Shown here one piece after another: positions 46,249 to 55,777 of a stretch of DNA of 64,000 nt. The stretch is from Massilia sp. HP4 (GTDB taxonomy: Bacteria; Pseudomonadota; Gammaproteobacteria; Burkholderiales; Burkholderiaceae_D). The notes beneath the pieces were generated by a model. The model saw nothing but the letters and a program-made list of their open reading frames with translations. It did not search any database and had not been told where the DNA came from. Numbering within the stretch: the first letter of the stretch is position 1; every line of letters begins with the position of its first letter. A program made the position numbers and the translations under genes. Location: NCBI RefSeq assembly GCF_005222695.1, contig NZ_STGG01000051.1, forward strand, positions 1 through 64,000, written 5' to 3'.

Positions 46249-48567
46249 ATGAACAAGAGCACGAACAGCCCAGCGACTCCCCTCGAACTCTGGGGCGGCC
46301 TCGAATGCACGGTCAACCGTGTCCAGGACACCTATTTCAGCCAGCTCGACCGCAACGGCCACAGCGCGCGCGCCTGCGACATCGAGCGCTTCGCCGGCCT
46401 GGGCATCCGCGCCATCCGCTACCCGATCCTGTGGGAACGCACCGCCCCCGACGGCATCGAGCAAGCCGACTGGCGCTGGCCGGACGAGCGCCTGGCCGCG
46501 CTGCGCGCTGCCGGCGTGACCCCGATCGCCGGTCTGATCCACCATGGCAGCGGCCCGCGCCACACGAGCCTGGTCGATCCCGGCTTTGCGCAAGGGCTGG
46601 CCGACTATGCCGGCGCGGTCGCCGCGCGCTACCCGTGGCTCGAGTACTACACCCCGGTCAACGAAATCTGCACCACCGCGCGCTTCGCCGGCCTGTACGG
46701 CGTCTGGTATCCGCACGGCCGCGACGACCGCACCTTCATCGACGCCCTGCTCAACCAGTGCCGCGCCACCGTGCTGTCGATGCGCGCCATCCGCGCCGTC
46801 AACCCGCATGCAAAACTGGTGCAGACCGACGACCTCGGCAAGACCTACAGCACGCCCGAACTGGGCCATGTGGCCGAGTTCTACAATGAACGCCGCTGGC
46901 TGGGCTGGGACCTGCTGTGCGGCATGGTCGGGCCCGAACACAAGCTGTGGAACTACCTGCGCAAGACTGGCGTCGCCGCCGAAGAGATAGCGTGGTTCCG
47001 CGACAATCCCTGCCCGCCGGACCTGATCGGCGTGAATTACTACGTCACCAGCGAGCGCTGGCTGGACCACCGCCCAGAACGCTATCCGCCAAACCATCGC
47101 GGCGTGGCCGATGGCATCCCCTGCGCCGACATCGAAGCCTCGCGCGTGCTGGCCACGCCGACGCCGGGCATCGCCCCGCTGCTGTCCGAGATCTGGGAGC
47201 GCTATGGCATTCCACTGGCGATCACCGAAGCCCATATCGACGCCAACCGCGAAGACCAGATGCGCTGGCTGCTCGAGATCTGGGAAGCGGCCCAGCAGTC
47301 GCGCGACAACGGCGTCGACGTGCGCGCGGTCACGGTCTGGGCCCTGCTCGGTTCCTTCGACTGGAACAGCCTGGTGACGGTCGAGCGCGGCTACTACGAG
47401 CCCGGCCCGCTCGACGTGCGCTCGCCGCTGCCGCGCCCGACCGCCCTGGCAAAGATGATGCGCGAACTGTCGGGCGGCGCGCCGCTGTCGCACCCGGTGC
47501 TGCGCGCCCAGGGCTGGTGGCGCCGGCCGGGCCGCTTCCTGTGCCAGCAGCCGGTGGCCACGCCCGCCGCCCTCACCTCGATCGCGGCCGACGGCCACCG
47601 CCTGGTGGGCACCGACGCCGCCCCGATCCTGATCCTGGGCGCGACCGGCACCCTGGGCCGGGCGTTTGCCCGCATCTGCGACAAGCGCAACCTGGCCTAC
47701 AAGCTGCTGTCGCGCCAGGACATGGACATCGCCGACGCCGACTCGGTCGAGCGCGCGCTGGCCCGGCACAAGCCGTGGGCGGTGGTCAATACCTGCGGCT
47801 ATGTGCGGGTGGACGATGCCGAGCACGAGATGGAACGCTGCCAGCGCGAGAACACGCACGGCGCCGCCATCCTGGCCGCGGCCTGCGCGCGCCACGGCAT
47901 CCACCTGACCACCTTCTCGAGCGACCTCGTATTCGACGGCAGCAACGAGCGGCCGTATGTGGAATCGGACATGCCCAATCCGCTCAACGTCTACGGCCGC
48001 AGCAAGCTCGAGGCCGAGCGCGCGGTGCTGGCCAACCACCCGGGCGCGCTGGTGGTGCGCACCAGCGCCTTCTTCGGCCCCTGGGACGGGCATAATTTCG
48101 TGACGCTGGCACTGGACGCGCTTGAGCGCGGCGACCCGTTCGTGGCCGCCAGCGACTTGACGATCTCGCCGACCTATGTGCCCGACCTGGTGCATGCCTG
48201 CCTGGACCTCGCGGTCGATCGCGAAGCCGGCATCTGGCACCTGGCCAACAAGGGCGAACTTACCTGGGCCGAGCTGGCGCGGCGCGCGGCCGAGCTGGCC
48301 GGTGTCGATGCGGCGACGCTGGAGGCCAAGCCGGCCGCGGAATTCGGCTTCACCGCGGCGCGGCCGGCGTACTCGTCGCTGCATAGCGAGCGCGGTGCAT
48401 TGTTGCCGACGCTGGACGACGCGCTGCGGCGGTATGTCGAATTGCGCACTGCGGAGAAGGCGGAGCGCTGCGCGCTGCTGGCCGAAGCGGAAGGGCGGCA
48501 GGCGGTGGCAGGTGGCGATAGCCAGGCGGAAGCCGATACGGTTGCGGCGGTGCAGTCCGGGACCTGA
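46249..48567 (+). CDS. GH1-like glycosidase fused to an RmlD-type sugar-nucleotide reductase
   Basis: A 772-residue two-domain protein. Residues 1-430 are GH1-like: acid/base pair Asn138-Glu139 in YYTPVNEICTT and a candidate nucleophile Glu327 in LAITEAHID. Residues 455-750 are an RmlD/extended-SDR domain: GATGTLG at 464-470, TTFSSDLVFDGSNERPYVES, and the YxxxK pair in NVYGRSKLEAERAV. The fusion suggests a two-step sugar pathway, perhaps in exopolysaccharide or glycoside metabolism; substrates are unknown. No signal peptide, so cytoplasmic. Confidence 0.88.
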   Translation: MNKSTNSPATPLELWGGLECTVNRVQDTYFSQLDRNGHSARACDIERFAGLGIRAIRYPILWERTAPDGIEQADWRWPDERLAALRAAGVTPIAGLIHHGSGPRHTSLVDPGFAQGLADYAGAVAARYPWLEYYTPVNEICTTARFAGLYGVWYPHGRDDRTFIDALLNQCRATVLSMRAIRAVNPHAKLVQTDDLGKTYSTPELGHVAEFYNERRWLGWDLLCGMVGPEHKLWNYLRKTGVAAEEIAWFRDNPCPPDLIGVNYYVTSERWLDHRPERYPPNHRGVADGIPCADIEASRVLATPTPGIAPLLSEIWERYGIPLAITEAHIDANREDQMRWLLEIWEAAQQSRDNGVDVRAVTVWALLGSFDWNSLVTVERGYYEPGPLDVRSPLPRPTALAKMMRELSGGAPLSHPVLRAQGWWRRPGRFLCQQPVATPAALTSIAADGHRLVGTDAAPILILGATGTLGRAFARICDKRNLAYKLLSRQDMDIADADSVERALARHKPWAVVNTCGYVRVDDAEHEMERCQRENTHGAAILAAACARHGIHLTTFSSDLVFDGSNERPYVESDMPNPLNVYGRSKLEAERAVLANHPGALVVRTSAFFGPWDGHNFVTLALDALERGDPFVAASDLTISPTYVPDLVHACLDLAVDREAGIWHLANKGELTWAELARRAAELAGVDAATLEAKPAAEFGFTAARPAYSSLHSERGALLPTLDDALRRYVELRTAEKAERCALLAEAEGRQAVAGGDSQAEADTVAAVQSGT

Positions 48568-48693
48568 TGCGCCCCTGGATGCGGCGGCCCGGACGCCGCA
48601 TTCGATCCGGCCATGCAACGCCCGCTTGACAGAGCGTAAGCAGGTTCACCGCCGGATTGATACATTGGCCGCTCTCAGTCGCGGGAATCTGCA

Positions 48694-49140
48694 ATGGCAA
48701 GCTTTGACACGTACCCGACAATGATTGCCATTGTCCTGACGATGTGCCTTCCTGCGCAAGCAATGCAGCCAGGGCACGGGATAACAGGCGATTGGAAGCT
48801 CACCTCAGTCCTGGACGGCGTCGACATCACCTCTATTGATCACGAGCAGGCCAAACAGCTTCTTGGTCGGATCATGACAATAAGTGAAACGGGAGTGCGG
48901 TTCGGAACCGATACCTGTCGCGTATCGACGTTCGACAGTAAGCGTGTCGTCCCGGATCTTTACCTGCGCCAGGAAGCGCGAATGAGCGCCGTTAATCTGA
49001 ATCTGCCCAATCCGGTCACCGTCGTCGATGTTGGCTGTACACGGATCTTCCTCAAAAAATCCGGCCACGCCGTGATCTTCTGGGATGGCTTCTTCTTTGA
49101 AGCAAGGAGGATCCATTCACCGACTTCCTTTCCTCGCTAA
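48694..49140 (+). CDS. secreted hypothetical protein
   Basis: A 148-residue product with an N-terminal hydrophobic segment (MIAIVLTMCLPAQAMQ), probably a signal peptide. The mature part, starting near GHGITGDWKLTSVLDGVDIT, has two Cys (DTCRV and VGCTRIF) and looks beta-rich. Its codon use is less GC-biased than its neighbours. I do not recognise the family. Confidence 0.6.
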   Translation: MASFDTYPTMIAIVLTMCLPAQAMQPGHGITGDWKLTSVLDGVDITSIDHEQAKQLLGRIMTISETGVRFGTDTCRVSTFDSKRVVPDLYLRQEARMSAVNLNLPNPVTVVDVGCTRIFLKKSGHAVIFWDGFFFEARRIHSPTSFPR

Positions 49141-49277
49141 ACAAGAGCAAACCAGATCGCGCTGGAAGCGCATCGGCGGCTGGCCGACCTGATCGGTATA
49201 CCCTGGCGCCGGCGCAAGCGCTCGAGCGGGGCCAGCTATAATCGGCGCTTCCCGATCGCATACAAGAAAAACGAGAC

Positions 49278-50531
49278 ATGACGCCCCCCAGTTCCCCTTC
49301 CCCCGCCTTGCCCAAAGCGCTCGGCCACATCCGCGTGCTCGACCTCTCGCGCGTGCTGGCCGGCCCCTGGTGCTCGCAGAACCTGGCCGACCTCGGCGCC
49401 GACGTGATCAAGATCGAGCGCCCGGGCGCCGGCGACGATACCCGCGCCTGGGGCCCGCCGTATGCCAAGGATGAACAAGGCAAGGACACGCTGGAAGCCG
49501 CCTATTACCTGTCGGCCAACCGCGGCAAGCGCTCGCTCACGGTCGACATCGCCACCCCCGAAGGCCAGGCCCTGCTGCGCGAGCTGGTGGTTCACTGCGA
49601 CGTGGTGCTCGAGAACTTCAAGGTCGGCCACCTCAAGCGCTATGGCCTCGACTACGACTCGCTCAGCAAGATCAAGCCCGATCTGGTCTACTGCTCGATC
49701 ACCGGCTTCGGCCAGGACGGACCCTATGCCCACCGCGCCGGCTACGACTTCCTGATCCAGGGCATGGGCGGCCTGATGTCGGTCACCGGCGAACGCGACG
49801 ACCTGCCCGGCGGCGGGCCGCAAAAGGCCGGCGTCGCACTCACCGACCTCATGACCGGCATGTATGCGACGGTCGCCGTGCTGGCCGCCCTCACCCACCG
49901 CGACCGCAGCGGCGACGGCCAGCACATCGACATGGCCCTGCTCGACACCCAGGTGGCGATGCTGGCCAATGTCGGCAGCAATTACCTCAACAGCGGCAAG
50001 CCGCCCAGGCGCTGGGGCAATGCGCACGCCAATATCGTGCCCTACCAGACCTTTGCTTGCGCGGACGGCCACCTCATCGTCGCCACCGGCAACGACGGCC
50101 AGTACCAGAAGTTCGTCGAGGCCGGCGGCCGGCCGGAGCTGGGCAGGGATCCGCGCTTCGCCACCAATCCACTGCGCGTGCAGAATCGCGACCAGCTGGT
50201 GCCGCTGCTGGCGGACATGGTCAAGCTAAAAAAACGCGACGAATGGATCGCCCTGCTGGAAGAAAAAGGCGTGCCCTGCGGTCCGATCAACGACGTCGGC
50301 GAGGTGTTCGCCAACGAGCAGGTCGTGGCGCGCGCGATGGCAATCGACCTGCCGCACCCGAGCGCCGGTCAGGTGAAACTGGTGCGCAATCCGATCCGCA
50401 TGTCGGCTACGCCGGCAACGAGCGGGATGGCCCCGCCCCTGCTGGGCCAGCACACGAGCGAGGTGTTGCGCGAGGTGCTGGGCAGGAGCGAGGATGAGAT
50501 CGCGGCCTTGCGCGATCGGGGTATCGTCTAA
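49278..50531 (+). CDS. CaiB/BaiF family CoA-transferase
   Basis: A 417-residue family III CoA-transferase: LGHIRVLDLSRVLAGPWCSQ at the start, NLADLGADVIKIERPGAGDD, SANRGKRSLTVDIATPEGQA, and GVALTDLMTGMYATVAVLAA with the catalytic Asp. It moves CoA between acyl groups, with carnitine, formate or succinate as possible partners. The partner cannot be told from sequence; no enoyl-CoA or carnitine genes are adjacent. Confidence 0.92.
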   Translation: MTPPSSPSPALPKALGHIRVLDLSRVLAGPWCSQNLADLGADVIKIERPGAGDDTRAWGPPYAKDEQGKDTLEAAYYLSANRGKRSLTVDIATPEGQALLRELVVHCDVVLENFKVGHLKRYGLDYDSLSKIKPDLVYCSITGFGQDGPYAHRAGYDFLIQGMGGLMSVTGERDDLPGGGPQKAGVALTDLMTGMYATVAVLAALTHRDRSGDGQHIDMALLDTQVAMLANVGSNYLNSGKPPRRWGNAHANIVPYQTFACADGHLIVATGNDGQYQKFVEAGGRPELGRDPRFATNPLRVQNRDQLVPLLADMVKLKKRDEWIALLEEKGVPCGPINDVGEVFANEQVVARAMAIDLPHPSAGQVKLVRNPIRMSATPATSGMAPPLLGQHTSEVLREVLGRSEDEIAALRDRGIV

Positions 50532-50534
50532 AAA

Positions 50535-50858
50535 TCAGTGCAGCTGGTGCTTCAGGTTCGACAGCTCGTCGTGCACGCGCACGATGACCGACTGGACTTG
50601 CGGTGACGGACGGGTCGACGTGCAGACGCGCTTGGCCTCGTCGCCCATGGCTTCCAGGTCGTCGATGGCCTGCACCATGCGCGACTGGTCGTTCGACTGC
50701 ATGACGCTTTGCGCGCGCCCGGCTTCCTCGGCGATCTTGTGGATGCAGTCGCGGATCTCGCTCGGGACGCTCTGGTCGCTTTGACAGACTTGCTCGGCCT
50801 GGTTCACGACTTGCTGGACGTTTTTAAAACGTTGCTGGATGTCGGCGGTTTGCAGCAT
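50535..50858 (-). CDS. conserved-looking hypothetical helical protein
   Basis: A 107-residue, all-helical soluble protein (MLQTADIQQRFKNVQQVVNQ, then CIHKIAEEAGRAQSVMQSND and RVHDELSNLKHQLH). It has three Cys and a good AGGAGG site 5 bases upstream of the ATG. It has no domain I recognise. It is convergent with the CoA-transferase gene, 3 bases away. Confidence 0.72.
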   Translation of the reverse strand: MLQTADIQQRFKNVQQVVNQAEQVCQSDQSVPSEIRDCIHKIAEEAGRAQSVMQSNDQSRMVQAIDDLEAMGDEAKRVCTSTRPSPQVQSVIVRVHDELSNLKHQLH

Positions 50859-50983
50859 GATGTCCTCCTGGGAATGATGTGGAAAAATCCACTGGAGCCT
50901 TCCAGCTTAGGACAGGATCGTGGTTTATCAAGCATCGTTTGCGGCCGGACGGCGGGGCAAAGGCGGTGCGTTCCAGCCGGCAC

Positions 50984-51907
50984 TCATACCGTATCGCCCA
51001 TCCCGTCCGACAGCGCCGCGCACAAGGTCTCGACCAGCTCGCGCACGCGCGGCACGCCTTCCTTCGCCTTGGGCCACACCACGTGGATCGGCAGGCCCGC
51101 GGTCGCGTGCTGCGGCAGGATCTGCACCAGGCCGCCGTCGCGCAAGTGGCGTCCGATCAGCCAGGTCGACATCTGGGCGATGCCCAGGCCCGCGAGCGCC
51201 AGCCCGGCCTGGGCTTCGGCGTCGCCCGCCACGATCCGTTCATCGGCGCCGCGCCGCTCGACCAGGGCGCTGCCGTGCCGTACCAGCCAGGGGCTGATCG
51301 TGCCGTCGGCCTTGCCGTACATGATCGCCGCATGCCGGTCGAGGTCTTCGATCGAGGCCGGCACGCCCTGCGCTTCGAGATAGGACGGCGCCGCGCAAAA
51401 CACTTTCTGGTCCTGGCCCACGAACCGGTGGCCCAGCAGCGGCGACCAGGCTTCGGGACTGCCGATGCGCACGGTCACGTCGATACCTTCGTCGATCATG
51501 TTCACGTAGCGGTCGGTGAACGACAGCACCGGCCGGATACGCGGATAGCGGCCCAGGAAGGCGCTCAATACCGGCAGCACCATCACCCGTCCATAGGTTG
51601 CCGGGAGATCGATGCGCAGGCGGCCGGCCAGCAAGGCGCCCTCGGCATGCAGCGCCAGTTCGGCGTCCTCGAGTTCGCCCAGCACCCGGGTGCAGGCGGC
51701 CAGGAAGCGGGTGCCGGCATCGGTCAGGCACAGCCGGCGCGTGGTGCGCTCGAACAGGCGCACATCCAGGCGCGCCTCGAGACGCGCGATCGCCTTGCCG
51801 ACGGCCGAGCCGGTCAGGTTCAGGCGCGCGGCCGCGCGCACGAAGCTGCCCGACTGGGCCACGGCCACGAATACGTCGACACCCTTCAGGCGTTCACTGC
51901 TTTGCAT
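50984..51907 (-). CDS. LysR family transcriptional regulator
   Basis: A 307-residue regulator with the LysR helix-turn-helix (LKGVDVFVAVAQSGSFVRAA, RLNLTGSAVGKAIARLEARL) and a periplasmic-binding-protein-like effector domain ending CAALSDGMGDTV. It is divergent from an MFS efflux gene 104 bases away, which it probably controls. Confidence 0.93.
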   Translation of the reverse strand: MQSSERLKGVDVFVAVAQSGSFVRAAARLNLTGSAVGKAIARLEARLDVRLFERTTRRLCLTDAGTRFLAACTRVLGELEDAELALHAEGALLAGRLRIDLPATYGRVMVLPVLSAFLGRYPRIRPVLSFTDRYVNMIDEGIDVTVRIGSPEAWSPLLGHRFVGQDQKVFCAAPSYLEAQGVPASIEDLDRHAAIMYGKADGTISPWLVRHGSALVERRGADERIVAGDAEAQAGLALAGLGIAQMSTWLIGRHLRDGGLVQILPQHATAGLPIHVVWPKAKEGVPRVRELVETLCAALSDGMGDTV

Positions 51908-52011
51908 GATCGATTCCGGAATTAAATTCCGCTAAGTATAGGAATAAATGCCCGAGATAGGAAATTCCATTTCCAATACCATGGCGCCCCTGATCAAACC
52001 ATCAATCCACC

Positions 52012-53208
52012 ATGTCCAACCCATCTTCTCCCGCCGCCATCGCGCAGCCGGCCGCGTCGTCGTCCGCCGGCCTGTCGATCTTCATCCTGGCGCTGGCCGG
52101 CTTCCTGGTCGTCACCACCGAATTCCTGATCGTCGGCCTGCTGCCGGCGCTGTCGCGCGACCTCGGCATGTCCATCTCGATGGCCGGCCAACTGGTCACC
52201 CTGTTCGCCTTCACCGTCATGCTGTTCGGTCCGCCGCTGACGGCCTGGCTCTCCCACCTCGATCGCAAGGCGCTGTTCGTCGCGGTGCTGGTCGTGTTCG
52301 CGCTGTCCAATGCGCTGGCGGCGGTGGCCACGAATATCTGGATGCTGGCGCTGGCGCGCTTCATCCCGGCGCTGGCCCTGCCGGTGTTCTGGGGCACGGC
52401 GAGCGAGACCGCGGCCGAGCTGGCCGGGCCCGCCAAGGCCGGCCAGGCAGTGGCCAAGGTCTATCTCGGCATTTCCGCGGCCCTGCTGTTCGGCATCCCG
52501 CTGGGAACGATTGCCGCCAACAGCATCGGCTGGCGCAGCGCCTTCTGGATCCTGGCCGTGCTGTCGCTGGCGATCGCGCTCGCCCTGTGGCGCCTGATGC
52601 CGGCCGTGGCGCGCGCCAAACGCGTGGATTTTCGCTCGCAGGCGCGCCTGTTCCGCGAGCCCTACTTCCTGGCCAACGTCGCGCTGTCGATCCTGGTGTT
52701 TACCGCCATGTTCACCGCCTATACCTACCTGGCCGACATCCTCGAACGCCTGGCCGGCGTGGCGCCGGCCAACGTCGGCTGGTGGCTGATGGGCTTCGGC
52801 GCGATCGGCTTGATCGGCAACTGGTTGGGCGGCAAGGCGGTCGACCGCGCACCGCTCAGGGCCACCGCAAGCTTTGCCGGCCTGCTGGCGCTCGGCATGG
52901 CGCTGTGCGTGCCGGCGGCCGGCAATCCGCTGCTGTTCTGCGCGGTGCTGGCGCTGTGGGGCATCGCCTACACCGGCCTGTTCCCGATCTGCCAGGTACG
53001 GGTGATGAAGTCGGCCACCCATTCGCAGGCGCTGGCCGGCACCGCCAATGTGTCGGCCGCGAACGCGGGCATCGGCCTCGGCGCCATGCTGGGCGGCGTC
53101 GTTATCCCGTGGCTCGGGCTGGACATGGTCGGCTATGTCGCCGCCGGCTTCGCACTGCTGGCGGCGGTGCTGGCGCCGCTGGTGGCGCGCCTGCGCCGGG
53201 CTGCGTAG
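52012..53208 (+). CDS. MFS efflux transporter (AraJ/YdhP-like)
   Basis: A 398-residue protein with 12 predicted membrane helices: ALAGFLVVTTEFLIVGLLPA at the start (the TEF.ivG motif of the DHA1 drug/sugar efflux group) and the end helix GYVAAGFALLAAVLAPLVAR. It likely exports small molecules with protons. It is divergent from the LysR gene. Its 3' end lies 9 bases from the convergent hydrolase pseudogene. Confidence 0.92.
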   Translation: MSNPSSPAAIAQPAASSSAGLSIFILALAGFLVVTTEFLIVGLLPALSRDLGMSISMAGQLVTLFAFTVMLFGPPLTAWLSHLDRKALFVAVLVVFALSNALAAVATNIWMLALARFIPALALPVFWGTASETAAELAGPAKAGQAVAKVYLGISAALLFGIPLGTIAANSIGWRSAFWILAVLSLAIALALWRLMPAVARAKRVDFRSQARLFREPYFLANVALSILVFTAMFTAYTYLADILERLAGVAPANVGWWLMGFGAIGLIGNWLGGKAVDRAPLRATASFAGLLALGMALCVPAAGNPLLFCAVLALWGIAYTGLFPICQVRVMKSATHSQALAGTANVSAANAGIGLGAMLGGVVIPWLGLDMVGYVAAGFALLAAVLAPLVARLRRAA

Positions 53209-53217
53209 CCGTGAGGT

Positions 53218-53945
53218 TCAGTGGCTGAAGGTGATCGACACGCAGCGCGCCACCGCTTCCTCGCCCAACACGAACTGCATCACCTCGTCCGCATTGCACT
53301 GGCCGCCGCCCCACAGCACGGAGTGGCCGCCGCCCCAGTCGGTCAACAGCTTGACCGGCCCGGCCCTGCGCAGCGCCTCGATATGGCGCAGGGCGCCGTC
53401 ATACGATGTCTTCGCATCGCGGTCGCCGTGGATCACCAGCGGGTAGCTGCCCATGCTCGCGGCCTTGCGCCGCACGTCGGCCACCACTTCCCTCAACAGT
53501 GTGTCCTGGCCGGCATCGAGTTCCTTGATCATGTCCGGGATGCGATTGGCGGCGCTGGGAAAGTCGAGCAAGGTGCCGAAGAACCGTTTCAGGTCCTTGC
53601 CGGGCACATTCGCCAGTAGCGCCGGCTCGGTCCCGGCGCGCGCCAGCACGCGCCGGTAGAGCGGCTCGAGCGGTTCGCCGATGTGCTGGCCGCAGCGCCC
53701 GCGGTCGCAGCCCGCCAGGATCTTGCGGCCCACCGCATCGGCCACCAGCGAGTGGCGGCTCAGGTCAGCCGTGGCGCCGTCCTGCAGCGGCACCAGCGAA
53801 TCGAGCACCAGGCCATCGACCGTGGCGCCCATCGCGACCGTGCGCAGCACCAGCTGGGTGCCGTACGAGACGCCGTACAGATACGTCTTGCCGTGGCGCG
53901 GCGTGCGCTCCAGCAGACATTCATGTCTGCATGCATATCCCAGCC
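53218..53945 (-). pseudogene. 5'-truncated alpha/beta hydrolase
   Basis: The minus-strand frame starts mid-protein at CLLERTPRHGKTYLYGVSYG and carries the nucleophile elbow GVSYG. It continues to the stop with VIHGDRDAKTSYDGALRHIE and DWGGGHSVLWGGG (Asp and His of the triad). No N-terminal half exists: an in-frame stop lies upstream near 53963 and the sequence there is unrelated. ATG 53850, in VAMGA, would start after the nucleophile, so a product from it would be inactive. Confidence 0.7.
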
Positions 53946-54078
53946 TCGTGAAAATATTTTTTCACAAGGTGCATCCATTCCTGCATCTGGCGAGTAGTAC
54001 CAGCGCCAACATTGCAGCCGACCCGGCCGCGATGCGCCCCAACGAATTCAAACAAGCAATTCTTACTGAGGACACATC

Positions 54079-55725
54079 ATGACCAAACCGCACTTCACCA
54101 AGCTCGCCCTCGTTTCCTCGATCGCCCTGGCCCTGGCCGCCTGCGGCAGCAGCAGCGACGACGATCATGCCGCGCCGCCGACCACGACACCGCCGCCGGC
54201 CGTCGCCGTCGGCGACGTGGTCGCCCTGACCGCCAGCAATCGCCTGGTCTCGTTCGACCGCGCCACGCCAGGCACCATCCGTAGCAACGTCCTCGTGACC
54301 GGCCTGCAGAGTGGAGAGAACCTGGTCGGCATCGATGTGCGGCCGGCCGACGGCATGCTGTACGGCGTCGGTTCTACCGGCCGCCTGTATACGCTGGACG
54401 CCGCGACCGGCGCCGCCACCAATAAATCGCGTCTCGCCGCTGACGCCGCCGACACCACCGAGCCGTTCACCGCGCTGGCCGGCGCCAGCTTCGGCGTCGA
54501 CTTCAACCCGATGGCCGACCGCCTGCGCATCGTCAGCAATACCGGCCAGAGCCTGCGCATCAATGTCGACACCGGCGCTACCACCACCGACGGCAGCATC
54601 AATGGCGGCGCCGCCAATACCGCGATCTCGGCCTCGGCCTATACCAACTCGTTCGCCGGCACCGCCTCGACCACCTTGTACGGCATCGACAGCGCGAATT
54701 CGACCTTGTACACGCAGAATCCGCCGAACAACGGCACGCTGGCCACGCCGGTGCCGCTGGGCGTCACCATCGGCGCCGCGAATGGCTTCGACATCGATGC
54801 GCGCACCAATATGGGCTATATGGTCGCCACCGTCGGCGGCGCCCGCAACCTGTACGGCGTGAACCTGGCCGCCACCAGCGCCCCGACGAACCTCATCGGC
54901 GCGCTTGGCGTCACCGAAGACATCCGCGGCATCGCACTGCGCGGCGCCGCGGCCCCGGTCGTGCTGGGCCTGGCCGACAACAACCGGCTGATGGGCTTCA
55001 AGGTCGGCGCGCCCAATACCATCGACACCAATGTCGCCATCACGGGTCTCGCCGGCGGCGAGACGCTGGTCGGTATCGACGTCCGGCCCAAGGATGGCAT
55101 GCTGTATGGCTTGACCTCGACCGCGCGCCTGGTGACCATCGACCCGGCCACCGGCGCCGCCACCATCAAGGCGACGCTCAGCGCCGACGGCGCCGACACC
55201 ACGGCGCCCTACACCGCCATGCAGGGAACGGCGTTCGCGGTCGACTTCAACCCGGCCGCCGACCGCCTGCGCGTGATCAGCGACAGCGGCCAGAGCCTGC
55301 GCATCAACGTCGACACCGGCGCCACCACCACCGATGGCAATATCAACCGCGCCGGCGTAGCGCCAGTCGTCGTTGCAGCCGCCTATACCAACAGCATTCC
55401 GAATGCGGCGTCGACCCAGCTGTTCGACGTGGACGGGGCGAGCGCGGTGCTGGCGCTGCAGAATCCACCGAACGACGGCACGCTGGTGAACGTCGGCCCG
55501 CTGGGCGTGACGGTTGCCGGCGACGGCGGCATGGATATCGGCGGCGGCGCGAACGGCCTGGTGCTGGCGGCGCTGCGCACCGCCGCCGGCGGCCCGAGCT
55601 CGCTGTACCGGGTCGACCTGGCGACCGGTGCGGCAACCCTGGTCAATGGCGCGGCGACGCCGGCGACCTCGGTGATTGGCAGCGGCACGCCAGGCGTGCG
55701 CGACATCGCGATCTGGCTGCGCTGA
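54079..55725 (+). CDS. DUF4394 tandem-domain lipoprotein
   Basis: A 548-residue protein with a lipoprotein signal (LVSSIALALAAC) and two DUF4394 copies, residues about 48-290 and 300-545. Each has GENLVGIDVRPADGMLYGVG- or GETLVGIDVRPKDGMLYGLT-type sequence, then FGVDFNPMADRLRIVSNTGQ or FAVDFNPAADRLRVISDSGQ and INVDTGATTTDG. A beta-propeller-like fold is likely; function unknown. The upstream 50 bases contain a GTGAAAA/TTTTCAC palindrome. Confidence 0.88.
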   Translation: MTKPHFTKLALVSSIALALAACGSSSDDDHAAPPTTTPPPAVAVGDVVALTASNRLVSFDRATPGTIRSNVLVTGLQSGENLVGIDVRPADGMLYGVGSTGRLYTLDAATGAATNKSRLAADAADTTEPFTALAGASFGVDFNPMADRLRIVSNTGQSLRINVDTGATTTDGSINGGAANTAISASAYTNSFAGTASTTLYGIDSANSTLYTQNPPNNGTLATPVPLGVTIGAANGFDIDARTNMGYMVATVGGARNLYGVNLAATSAPTNLIGALGVTEDIRGIALRGAAAPVVLGLADNNRLMGFKVGAPNTIDTNVAITGLAGGETLVGIDVRPKDGMLYGLTSTARLVTIDPATGAATIKATLSADGADTTAPYTAMQGTAFAVDFNPAADRLRVISDSGQSLRINVDTGATTTDGNINRAGVAPVVVAAAYTNSIPNAASTQLFDVDGASAVLALQNPPNDGTLVNVGPLGVTVAGDGGMDIGGGANGLVLAALRTAAGGPSSLYRVDLATGAATLVNGAATPATSVIGSGTPGVRDIAIWLR

Positions 55726-55777
55726 TAGGAGACTGGCGGGGGCCTCATGGTCTTGTCTTGGCCGCCGCCAGCAACTC

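Noticed and set aside
46039..48618. 859-codon minus-strand ORF opposite the GH1-RmlD gene
   Set aside because: Antisense shadow; the plus-strand frame has recognisable active sites.
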